The position numbers and the translations under genes are program-made. This document shows, piece after piece, positions 1 to 10,729 of a stretch of DNA of 64,000 nucleotides. How positions within the stretch are numbered: the first letter of the stretch is position 1; every line of letters starts with the position of its first letter. Below the pieces are notes generated by a model. That model was given only the letters and a program-made list of their open reading frames with translations. It ran no database searches and was not told the DNA's origin. The DNA is from Paramarasmius palmivorus (lineage: Eukaryota > Basidiomycota > Agaricomycetes > Agaricales > Marasmiaceae). The stretch covers positions 97,382 to 161,381 of the forward strand of contig JAYKXP010000111.1 of the NCBI GenBank assembly GCA_037176845.1, written 5' to 3'.

Positions 1-539
1 ATCTAGAATGGCACGTTACAATAGTCGGCAGGTATTTGGAGGGTTGACAGATTTCGAATACTGTGCCGATATAGATTTTTGGAACGCTGGGCATTTTGAC
101 GCGATTGGACATCATGTCATTAAAAAATTGGAATGGCGCGGTACAGTTTCGGAAGTCACTAGCAATTGTTGGTAGTTTTGGATCAATATGGGAGTTCGAA
201 GGTTTTTTGGAAGGCCGGGACCGACCCAAGGTTGGAGAGGTGGGTATAAGTCGGGAATTGGAGCGGTGGAAACGGCGCTCGAGACACAATGGCATCGGAT
301 TTTTGGAACGGCAGCTAACAAGAATTTGGTACGCCGATACATGTGGATCACTGGACGAATACAGCTATTTGGAATGCCGGGAAGTACTGGCTCAATTTCA
401 AGGTTGGAGCGGTGAGTCTTTGGGAAGGGAGTCTATTGGAGTGGTGGAAACGATGAGGCACATGGGAATTGGAGTGCTGGAGGTTTCAAGTTGGGGAGTA
501 TTACGTGGATGGCTATTTGAAACAGTGGGACGTTTTGGG

Positions 540-960
540 ACGATTTCATAGTTGGAACGGTGGCTAGTATTGGCGAAAGGCGTGGCATTGGAGTGCTACA
601 ATAGATCTGAGGTAAGCCAGCGACAGGGAATTGGAGTGGTGAGGAATGAGGATAAGTCCTGGCGGATATGGCTATTTGGAATGCCGTGATATCTTGACAT
701 AAATGAGCTTTAGAATGGTAGGTGATTAGGGTTTGAAGTCCATTGGAGCGGAGGTAGTATTGGTGAAGGGATTGGCATTAGATAGGTAAGCCAGCGGCAG
801 GAATTGGAGTGGTCACGAGAAACGAGGAAGAGGACTGGCAGATACAACTATTTGGAACGCTCAGGGAATGAATGGATAGGCAAGCCAGCGGCAGGAAATT
901 GGAATGGTGAGGAATGAGGATGAGCACTGGCGGATACAGCTATTTGGAGCGCCGTGACGC
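540..960. repeat. degenerate tandem repeat rich in TTGGAA/TTGGAG
   Basis: A unit beginning near 'taagccagcg.cagg', followed by 'aattggagtgg' and then 'tggc.gata..gctatttgga', is seen at about 611-694, 781-862 and 875-957. A longer version, including 'tagtattgg.gaa', starts near 565 and 749, giving a period of roughly 95-185 bases. More diverged words of the same kind (TTGGAA, TTGGAG, GGCATTGGAG) run back to about position 60. Translated frames across it carry no recognisable protein. I read it as a non-coding, minisatellite-like array or a worn repeat family. Confidence 0.5.
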
Positions 961-1039
961 TTTATGGGGAAGGGAGCGTATTGGAACGGTAGAAACAATA
1001 CGTCTAATGGCAGCCATATAAGGAAAAGTAAGAAGAATA

Positions 1040-2200
1040 ATTCTAACGGCGCCTTGTGGAAAGGCCAGACACCATTCTAATGGACCTACACGTTCTGTTG
1101 AAATCGCCGGCTTCATCTTCGGCACCATCGCCAACACCTCAAACTTCGTCATCACTAGTAAAAACAACACTAGCACAACTCTCACTGCCGCGCCATATGA
1201 CCAACTCGAGAGTCGAGATGCTCACCCAATTCGGGTACATAGCCATCTGGAGCACCAGCTATGGGCTGGGCAAACAGCCTAGTCGAAGGACGTGATGACG
1301 CGTTTAAGATATGTGCTCACACACGCCGGGCGTTACCTAGAACCTCTGCCAGAGGTGAGATATGGACGGAGTTATTGGAAGGTGTCGCTTGGCTCGGTGG
1401 AATAGATAACGCCGCTCTTGTTTGGACGTTTTACTACTTTACTGGGACTACGGTGGCGAAGCTTACCCAGTCTTTCTTGCTAGCGCTACTTCAACTTGCG
1501 TCGCATGGGTATGTACTCGTTATGCATGTTATAGAGAAGATGGTGCGGGAGATGAGTGATGAATAAGGAGCAAGAAGGGAATAGGAAAGTTGGGAGAGCG
1601 GTTAGTGTGGGTGTTTTGAAGAGTTTGGGGTGAGCGCTGGTGCTGGGTTGGGGTCGCGTTCGAGGACTGAGGATAGTTTGGGTGGTGTTGGCGTTGGATT
1701 GGGTAAGGAGATGGATAAAAAGGACCTGGGGAGGAGGAAGAGGTGCTTTTGGGACGGAATGAAGCTGTTGAGGTGCTTGGAAGTGTGAAGATTGCTTGAA
1801 GGAAAGATACGGACAAAAAGGACATATGATTAGCACTGCTACGATTTCATGGACCGAGTTCAGGTTTGATGTTTTCCGCCAGCGACAATTCGTACAAGTA
1901 GCCTAGGTGACCACGGTCAGTCACAAGACGCCGACTTTAGTTAGAGGAAAAGATAAACGTGTATTTCTACACATCGTCGACCTTCAAGGATGCGGGTGTA
2001 ATTGTAATATGCACAGACTACCATCGTGAGTAGGATTATAGTAATTCGCCGCGAGATGTTAGCGTATACGGTACAGAGTAAATAGGCTGCTAAGTAGGAC
2101 CGTAAGATATGTGTCGTACTAGATTGTCACATCTGTATCAATACATGGTTCTTATCGTTATACTCCTCGTCCGATCAATCCACTCCAACGAACACCGTTT
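1040..2200. repeat. segmental duplication block G, copy 1
   Basis: This stretch matches 42,830-43,900 at the DNA level. Shared words include 'aacaactctagcacaactctc'-like sequence, 'gctatgggctggg', 'cctagtcgaagga' and 'ggagatggataaaaaggac'. Neither copy keeps an uninterrupted reading frame through the conserved part. The best translated stretch on the plus strand reads like TQF.YIA.W...AMGW..LVEG, possibly from a membrane protein, but I do not recognise the family. Treat it as a decayed gene fragment. Confidence 0.5.
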
Positions 2201-2259
2201 CAAGCTACCCCGACTCCGCAGTTTCATTCCCTGACTTCCTAGCACCTCATTCCCAGCAG

Positions 2260-3610
2260 TGATACCTGGATCAAGATCCATTTTCGGTGTTCGGCATTGT
2301 ATGATGGATAACGTTCGGCTGAGAACGATATATCGAGGTGAGGCAGCCCACGTTCAACGTTCATCACTTGAACGCGGGCGTAATTCTGCCATGTGTGCAA
2401 TCCGCTCCTGCGTCTCGGGCGAAAGAATTTGGGGGTCAAGATCTCGGGAGCACCTCATGCAGACGCAGGAGTTTCAGATCTGGTACGAGTGTCCCAGTCG
2501 TGTCGGTGGTAAACTGATGGGAAAACTCCCTAACAGAACCTTCAACTTCCCCTCTAACCACCACCACCGACGATTGTAAGCTCTTACACTTGCTCAAAAT
2601 CCCGCATAGACCGTCCAATGAAAGATACGAATACCGAACGTCCAACTTGAGTTCCATCAGTCTAGGGGGCCTATAGAGGCGGCTACTAGACTGGGAAGAG
2701 TGATTGAAGCAATGAACGAGTCCGACTCCTACAAGGAGAGGTGCGATAACGATATTTTGCGTAGATTTGGTATCCGTATCTGCTTCACTCCTAGGGTTGG
2801 TATAAGAAAACCGACCCAGGAGAGTTCAGCGAGGCAGATGGACAAAATGTGGAGGAGACTGTCAACCAAGGTATCGGCGATGGTGAGTGTGGTGATGTTT
2901 GCTGGGTGTATGCCTAGGAAAGGGGAGTCGTTGGGAATCGTTAATGGAGGAGAAGCGCGTTGTAAGTCTGGTGCCATAACCAGGAATTCCCTGCGTCGAC
3001 TTCGTTATCCAGGTCCATACAGACATACGAAAAGGATATAGGGAAGGACAATCCTTGTCTCCAAGATCGAGGAATTGATGCAAGGGCTTCGCCCTCAAAA
3101 TCGGTGGTGAGAGTTTTACGACGTGAAAACTCTGACATCAACGTTTTGAGTAAGGGGTCTCTGTGCTGACCGAGATGCTGCTCAAGCGTCCCTGTCCCAG
3201 AGTTAAAGGTATGGGCTTGGTGGATATCAAGATCTAGTGGCCGAGAACCTGAACTCTGGAGATAGAGTTCGAGAATCCTCTTTCTGCCCTTGCTAATGCG
3301 ACATCGGTCCACTATCACACTCGACCAGAGCTTTGGTAGTCCGTGAATGATGCCTCTCCGATAGGCAAAGACGTGCGAGAGAACAAAAGATGATAGTGGA
3401 GAAGACATCGAGAGCGGAATGTTCGGACTGGCATGCTAGAGTGAAAACGCTCCAGAGCTCGGAAGGAATGCGTTAAACAACCAAATTCCGGCTCCTTCGT
3501 TCCTGTATGTGCCGCCGTCTGATCATAGCCGCTTGGACGCGAGTTTGTTGGTGAGGTTGTGTTGACGTTCCAATTCCTAGGGGCCAGGTACAACACTCCA
3601 GCTCGCACTT
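2260..3610 (-). pseudogene. F-box/LRR-type protein, decayed copy 1
   Basis: On the minus strand, 3408-2941 keeps an open frame containing 'FVLSHVFAYRRGIIHGLPKLW'-like sequence, the LSHVCxxWRxIaxxtPrLW signature of agaricomycete F-box proteins. Further conserved tail sequence follows (DLDNEVDAGNSWLW). At 2657-2436 there is a leucine-rich stretch (LDVRYSYLSLDGLCGILSKC), the usual LRR-type C-terminus of this family. The N-terminal coiled segment and the F-box start (about 3610-3410) are broken by frameshifts. F-box proteins of this class are thought to be substrate receptors of SCF ubiquitin ligases. The paralogue at 24.4-25.4 kb lacks the leucine-rich piece but keeps a better N-terminus. It stands divergently to the severin-like fragment at 4.2 kb. 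Confidence 0.6.
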
Positions 3611-4179
3611 TTCATCGAGAATGAGTGCAAGTGTTTGGGAACTTTCGACCGTCGCTGGGCTCTGAGCGTGATCGAAAGATTTGGAAAAGGATGGCTGAGT
3701 GATTCAGAGGTGAATTGGGCGCTGGATGATGATTCAGTTGGCATGTCTACAACAAGTCTACAACTTCTGAAATTATGGATGTCGTATTAGTGAAACGTAT
3801 AGGATAAAAGTCTACCCTGCACATACCTATACTGTGGATGGTCGACATTGGGTTTGAAGGGTGTAACTGCTCCCTTTCATACCAAAGATCCTTTTTTCAT
3901 TGTCTTGTATTCCTTGTCACCGGAAAACACATGATCTGAAAACCTCGGGTTCTCAAGAAAGAAATCTGAGAATAAGATGATGAACGCTGGTGAGGAAAAG
4001 GAGCATGGTGGTAGTTGAGGTGAAAGGGAAGCCTGACGAGCGCTAATAATAAACTTTCCTTCAACGGTAACCACATCCTTCAATGTCCTATTTAACAAAG
4101 CCCAATCGATACGACATCAAGGATTCTGATATTAAACTGTTAGTTTCGGACGTCAATACTCTCAACCTGCTATAGATGC

Positions 4180-4900
4180 TCACTGACATACCTCGTAGCT
4201 TGGAAAGAACGTTCAACACACAGGAGACGGTGAACCAGCTTGTTCTTCTGCCGGGCTTGTTCCTGGACTCCAAATTTAGCATATTGAAGATTTTCACGTC
4301 GCTCCTTGGCCAGAAGAAAGGAAGGGAGAGTGACATCTATTCCACTAATCGTTGAACGCTGACGCTGGTTCTCGACAGACGTACAAGAAAGACCTAAAAT
4401 ACCCCGAGTCGGAAATGCTCTTGTATCACAAGCTACTGCCATCATGCTGAGGATCCACTTTTGCTCAAGCTATCCCGCTTGTACCGTACCTTGAGTACCA
4501 AATCTAGCGGTGTGGTTCTCTGAGAGGCATCTGTCGCGGAGAGCATAGTTCAGTGCAACATGTATGTCTTGGACAAAGATAGCCAACTTCTCCCGGTCAA
4601 CACGAAGGAAAGTGTTATCAAGGAAAGTTCCGAGTCGGTGCCGCAAATCTTGTGAGGATGTTGAAAGGAGAGATGAAGGAAGGCTCACAGGGGAATGTGA
4701 GATTTTTGTCTATGGTAAGATTTCCTCTGATTTTGCAAGTTTCGAGGCTATAGCTGATGCACCAGCTCGTACATCTGGCTTTAGCCTCTTCCTCGCCAAA
4801 TACAAGAACCCAGATACGAACGAACCGATGATCCAACCACGTCAATCTCTGCGCCGTCTCATCTGTATCTTTTAGCAGCTTGCAGTCGCAGCGACCTACA
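4180..4900 (+). pseudogene. severin/gelsolin-family fragment, copy 1
   Basis: Plus-strand translation gives broken pieces of gelsolin repeats: IEDFHVAPWPEERKG (first repeat) and, after an AG splice end near 4,371, TYKKD..YPESE. Next comes a damaged second repeat (YVLDKDSQLLPVNTKES) and, after a short intron-like gap, FSLFLAKYKNPDTNEPMIQ. Stops and frameshifts interrupt each piece, and the segment that should carry FFDGDSYIVLN is missing. Severins cap and cut actin filaments in a calcium-dependent way. The copy at 25.9-27.0 kb is more complete and identifies this one. This copy cannot encode a working protein as it stands. Confidence 0.7.
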
Positions 4901-4959
4901 CCAGAACCTCGGTCCCATGTTCAACATTCAAACACTTCAAAAGACGCGATGCCTTGGTT

Positions 4960-5340
4960 CTCAAGGCTCCGTGTTGGACGGTGTAACCTATGGTTCACTC
5001 CACAGCTCTTTTCCTCTTTCTACACCAAAAATATTGATACGCAGGTCGATGGGGATGCTGTGGTCCAAAGACAATATCTCTTGGAAGCGCACATCACCGT
5101 AGGGGACTTTGAAGAGCGGCGTGAATTCGTACTCGTAAGGTGCCTCGACCCTGGGCTCATTCTCAGCCCTCGATACATCAAAGCAACATCTTCCGGTCAA
5201 GAGACGACGGGAAAACGCATCCTCAATGCCTGGAGCTTCGCCTCTTGAATCCGCACCGGCGCTGGCTATATGAAACGTTGCATTTCTGCGGTGCGTGTAC
5301 CTGCCATATAGTTCTCATACATTGCTGACTGTCATTCTTT
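4960..5340 (-). pseudogene. unidentified duplicated coding fragment, copy 1
   Basis: Minus-strand frames from about 5,330 to 4,985 read as plausible protein (ELYGRYTHRRNATFHIASAG, then, in another frame, VSRAENEPRVEAPYEYEFTP and GDVRFQEILSLDHSIPIDLR). The same peptides occur at 27.4-27.8 kb (ELYDRYTHRGNAMFYIAGAG, VSKAESEPRVEALYEYGSVA). Conservation of the peptides with frameshifts in both copies suggests an old gene that has decayed. I do not recognise the family. It converges on the severin fragment. Confidence 0.4.
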
Positions 5341-5629
5341 ACGACAGACAGACCACATTGTCTACAACGACAGTCCCATCACACTGGAGCTAAGTTTTGG
5401 GTTTTATCGTACTGGTAGCTCAAAGAGTATATTGCGGAAATGTACAGTACAAATCCTCAATAAGAGAAACTGGCATGTGTGGTCTCATTGGGTATATCGC
5501 AGCTGAGGGTATCCGAGAGTGTATCTTCCCCTTGACTTCGCCCAGACGTGCCAGCATAGTACCTTGGTACGAGATGCTTTCGTTTAGCGGAAGGTAATCG
5601 CTGTATGGTTGAGCCAGGTACTATCGTCC

Positions 5630-7370
5630 GCAGTAAGTACGACGGATATGTCCTAGGATATCACACCAAGGTTACTATCAGATATATCGATCGAGGATGA
5701 ACTCACACTGGGATACTTACCTTAACCAGGCCTACGGAGACACTCCCCATCTCGGAAAGGAAGAATAACTGGCGTCGGTTGGGACTTGGGGGCTCTGCAA
5801 GTTGAACGTTGAACGGTCTAAACCTGCAAAAATGTTAGCTCGAGTAAAGAGAGGGGGAGTAGTCAAAAAGAAACAGGAGACATGTAACCAAGCATGGCCA
5901 ATTGCAGCTTGAAGAGCGTGTCAAAGTAACGATAGCGAGACAATACGCAAAGGGAAACCGGAATCGAGTAGAAGGTTTACATGCCTAAGTATCTTCCGCA
6001 CAACAATAGCCTAGGCTCCATCGTCAACGTCTCCGTCTAATGGCTCATGTCCAACGCCAATCTATGTGATGAAGACAGTTTTCGAGGGGCTACATGAGGT
6101 CTGCAAGTAGCATTTGATCAGTGATCAGTGATCATTCTTCGAACCAGAGGGGGCGGAGAAATGGTGGAAAGAACGGGAGATATTGGGATAATGAGGGCAG
6201 TAGCTGAGAAAAAGAAACACATACTACAAAGCGGCCCAGCGATTATCGGCACTCCTGCCCTGTACCTTCAACCTTGCGTACGTCGGCACGAGGTTTCTAC
6301 CAGACGAAGAGCCAGTGTTGATAGTTTTTATGCGTTTGTTTTTGCTGCGGTGTACCTGTGCGACGAGGGTTATGCTATATGTGGATTTTGGGAAGAGATA
6401 AGGGTACACACGATGGATTATGTTGATAACGATAGCTGGTATGAGGCCGTATACGACGGAGACTCCTGCTGTAGAGTTGAGCCTAGTGTGCTCATATCAG
6501 CAAAGGGCAATGTCATACGCAGTCTGCGGTATATGGGATATTCAACCTTGAGGTTGCAGTCTCCTAGTGGGCGCACAACCGGGTATTTGAAGCCATCTCT
6601 GAGTTTATGCGCTTCCATCAATGATCAGTCTCGCAAGGAGAACCGGCCTGGCGACATACCAAAACCATTACCCAGCCCTTTCAACGAGGTATCTGTCCAA
6701 CTAATCTACCGCTGCTCTTCTCGGATCTCTTATTCGCAGTTCTACCCTTCAACCCTAAGGTTTTCTCAGCCTTTTCTCCCCAACCTTCATCCAGGTCTCG
6801 AGTGCCTTGAGGTACTCGCGATACCTGAGCCGCCAGGTTCAGCTAGCGTGTTTGATGAATACGTGTCGTTGGAGGGGATCTTCATGGCGCGGAGCGAATA
6901 AGGAGGAAGGTACTTGATGGAGTGAGGAGGCCAGCGCGTAGAGGGCTTTGGCATAGGCATAGGCGGAGCAGTTTGTAGGTGTAAGATTTCTTCCATATCC
7001 TGAAAGTAGCTCGAGATGTCGCATGGATTCCGGAGAACAGCGGTGTATTGGCAAATTCCAACTTCAAGCGTAGCCTTGGTCCCTTGGAGTATAACCTCAA
7101 CTGGCGTAGGCTGAGGATCCGCTGGCGAGAGGCCGGAATGATATCTATGGTTGGGGACGTGTGGTAATGCTTTGAAAGATAGATTGAGTGTTTCAGATAC
7201 CCAGAAATCAAAGGAAAAGGTACCTGTGGTGCTGTTTGAAAAGGTCTACGCATGGTAGAGCTTTCGACGTGACATGGTGGTGGCAAATTGGAAAGTAGCG
7301 TATGTGTCTGCCGCCGGCACTTGACGACCTTGCTCAAAACGTCCTCGTTCAACGATATGTTCATCCACTG
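5630..7370. repeat. duplication block A, distal part, copy 1
   Basis: This matches 28,010-29,860 in the same order (for example 'cccagc.at.atcggcactcctg' and 'cattacccagccctttca'). A long plus-strand frame at 6,128-6,901 starts with GTG, is not kept in the second copy and looks fortuitous. The minus strand at 7,364-6,882 has a serine/leucine-rich frame ending LRLKLEFANTPLFSG. The equivalent at 29,858-29,490 ends LRLTLKFAY, so part of a minus-strand gene may survive here. No family was recognised. Confidence 0.45.
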
Positions 7371-7399
7371 TTTTTGAGCCTGTAATGGTACGCTCAGTC

Positions 7400-10300
7400 A
7401 CGTTCTTTCCATTGCCTTTGTTTCTAATTCGCTTTTAGAAAGCCCACTCAAATTACATGCAAGTTCTGCCTCAACTATCCAGATCCCTTGGTAGGTGGAT
7501 ACGCTACTCTAGGCCTTTCACCATTGCTTATGCCTCAGGTCCTCCCTAGGCCTCCCAACACTCCAGCACGCCTACAAGACGATACTCATACCTTCCAAAA
7601 CGTCCTCTGTCAACCTATAGCTATTCTCTCCGACTTTCAAACACAACCAGCTCCCCGTGTCCAGCGACTTGAGGACATCCAATGCGAACATTGCAAGCGT
7701 ATCCCTCGCTCAGGTTTCCGCCAAATGACCTCGACTCGACTCCCTTCACCTCGAGTTTTCCTTTCACACAGCGCCAACGTCTTCCATTCCAACTCTTCGC
7801 TGCATCTGGCAGTCGTGCACAGATTGTCTTTCCGCTCCCTTTCTCCCAACCAAACTCTCCTCGCGTGCTCCACCAAGTCATGAACGAGTGCCTGCTGTCC
7901 GGCATGCTGGGGGGCTTCCTTACCTTCAGAGCGGCGTAGTAGAGCTCAGAGTATTGGGTTTTGGTGTTGCGCTGTAGAGGTGTAACACCCAGGTAAGCTG
8001 TCTTCTTTTCCGGCCCTTTTAACATGTTTTTCCTGACATTCACTATCTACAGTCTCCGGAAAGAGTAACTTGAATCTCTCATTCATCTCAACGAGCCCAG
8101 AAAGCCCTCATTCCCGAATCCTCATGCATCCCAGACACCAACCACGACCCCCAATGCCCTGCCCCCGTACCTTAACTCTTCCATGCCATTTCTCAATTAC
8201 AAAGTTCGAATTTGGCTCTAGAGCGACGGGTAATCACCCAGGCTCTTGTCGAGCTTGTAACACCAGTGCGTGGGCGATGTTTTGTAGGATGCACTTGCCA
8301 TCGGGGCGCAGCGACTGCTAGCGGTTACATGGCACCAAGCGTTGGGCTATGCCAAAGATAAGGAGTTTTGAAGTTGCCGGTGTTCATTTAGACGGGAGGC
8401 GTGGATGTATCTTCTATCCAGGGGCGCAACATTCACCGGCTCAAGTTCTTTTTTTTTTCGCGGTCAGCGACTCGTAGTAACGAGTGCCACTACCAACTTT
8501 GCGAACGTACCTTTGGTCCTCTTTGTGCTATCGAGGTCAAGCGCATAGTTCGGTGTATCCTGTGACATTGCCCATTCCCTCAACTCCATCAGCCATATCT
8601 CGTGTAACATGCAATCACCCAGGATGCACGAACTCTGTGAAACGCACGGTTTCTCAGTTCAAGGACGGAAGAGCGAAATGGATACCATGTAACATCAATG
8701 TTCACTTCCATCTTCACCATCCTTTCATCGTCAGCAACAACTCGGAGCATGCTACAGTCAACGCTGCAAACGGCCTAGTACTCCCCTTCACTCTTTAAAC
8801 CGAGATGCATCAGACGACCTTGTCTGCCTTGTATATCTCGAGCTCAGGCCGGAGACCAACATCTGGGTATCCGCGTAAGGGGAGGCATACACCGTGTAGG
8901 AATCGCTGTTACCGAGACTGGGAAAGTGAAAGCACGTTCGGTGGGTGTTATTTTCGTGTTTTTAGGCTTTAGCTGAGACATCCTTTCGTTCAAAGTACCT
9001 TTCATGGGCATTTGCATATCTGGAGCTCGTTTGGAACCAGATATCAGTCGTGAGGATGGCGATCGGTGCTATTCAACGTTCCTGGCATTGGTAGGTCCTG
9101 TGTCGCTCGCTCGAGGATTTTGTTAGCTGACACACACTCTCTCTTGAAGCTGCTCGTCCAGATAGAGGTCGATGTAAGGTTACGGTGTCGCTAAAGCCTT
9201 CGAGTCATCGTCAGCTGGAGCCAGTAGGGGAAATATCGCAACACCAGAAATTGTCGGATGCAGGCTACAAATCGTGGCGCTCAAGAGCCGTATCCTTATC
9301 GTTAAGGAGGACGAGGCGAAGCAGAGATGGTGAGGAAGAAAACGGAATGCTCGGTGATAGAGGCGCTCCTACCAGCTCGCATCAAGACACGCCATTAGTG
9401 GCCTTCAAACCTTCCTGTCGTCGGTATTGGCTCTTCGTCTCTCGGAGAAGATAGAACATCAGGCCGAGTTGAGAAATCACCCACCTTGGATCTCTCAGGC
9501 GAAGAGGATCAATTGCAAGGATCGACAGTCGGATTAGGGTGCGTGTCTTTTGTCAGCTCCCTGTCTTCCGCAAACTCAGGCGATTCTATACAGGTGCCAA
9601 AAAGTGGGATATTGACAGTACAGACATTTTAGCTCGCTCCTGCCTGTGGAGACGCAAGACGGCCAATATAGGCCTTTCTGCGATGTTTTACTCCATTTCG
9701 CTGGACGCCTTCCAGTACCCCATCCATTCTTCAGAGCAACACATGGATATTGATCCCTAAAGTCAGACATCCATGTCAGGCATGCACCCTCACTTGTGGT
9801 GTCTACAACGACATCTTCCGGTCCAAGACTCAAGGCCGTGGGTCAAGCGTATACAGGAACATCATTACCACTGTACTGTGCACCTTTCACCGCTATCTCT
9901 CGTGCTCTCACCTCTAGATGTTCTCATTCAACATATGACCTAGTATTGGGGATTATCAGGGACCGCTCAAGTTGGTTGCGTGTGCAAGCCGACTTCCTCG
10001 GAGTATCATCAAGTCGTTAGTTGTCGTACCAGAAATTGTTCAAGTGTTGAGCTGGTGGTTCCTTCGCTGGTCACTAGCCGTCTGCCGAGGTTGGTGACCC
10101 TTCATACTATCTCGTTCTTTGGCTGACATGCTGCTTATCCAGGTATCATCTGCGTACGGTGCAGAGGATACCAGGCCCGTCTCCATAGGTTTAGCCACTC
10201 GTTATAGAAGGGCATCGTGCGGACACCTAGATTCGGTCTGCCTGACTCAAAGGGTCGGAATATGGATTCGGAATACGAGCACACCATGGCCAATCTACTG

Positions 10301-10550
10301 GGTTTCTCGTTGAGGATACCGAGATGTAGTGGGATATGGTGATGAGAAGGAAAGAATGAAAGAGGTGTACCGTTGCTGGCGAACGATCATCAAAGCGCGT
10401 GCCTAGGAGACGCATGGACACTATCGAAAGCGCATCAAGCGAACACAAGGACGAGCGAAGCGGAAAGAAACGCTCCAGAAATGCACACCCGTCGTGATAT
10501 GATTGCGGACGTCGAAGTAGAACACTTGTTGCACAGTAAAGCCAATATGT
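7400..10550. other. gene-poor stretch without recognised genes
   Basis: No frame longer than about 140 codons and no recognisable domain was found. Short conserved-looking plus-strand pieces occur at 7,682-7,939 (PSLRFPPNDLDSTPFTSSFP) and at 8,840-9,110 (ISRAQAGDQHLGIRVRGGIH). They are broken by stops and may be relics of genes. I saw no second copy of this interval in the window, so it sits between duplicated blocks. Confidence 0.35.
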
Positions 10551-10559
10551 ATAGTCAAT

Positions 10560-10729
10560 GATATCTGCTACAGCGAGTTTGATAGATAGAGCGCGTAATC
10601 GGACGTCTTCGTATACTGTAGTACCCCATAAATACTAACCAATATACATATCTGATACAGCAAATTCAGTACATAGAGCGCGTAGTCAAACTCGGAACAC
10701 CTCCGTGTATTGTGGTATCCTATAAGTAA
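10560..10729 (-). other. 3' flank of nine-exon paralogue 1 with a short internal duplication
   Basis: Two related stretches of about 55 bases ('..atagagcgcgta.tc...c...cgtat.ctgt.gtacc..ataa') lie side by side at about 10,580-10,640 and 10,670-10,725. Similar sequence follows the stop codons of the other two paralogues (32.15-32.3 and 46.57-46.7 kb). It is therefore probably the shared 3' untranslated/terminator region of the family, duplicated once here. Confidence 0.45.

Noticed and set aside
1486..1836. Minus-strand proline/threonine-rich frame
   Set aside because: It is open because of base composition (G-rich plus strand); the equivalent part of block G copy 2 shows the same bias without a conserved protein.
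6128..6901. Plus-strand open frame of 257 codons
   Set aside because: It begins with GTG, has no recognisable domain, and the frame is not kept in the duplicated copy at 28.6-29.3 kb.
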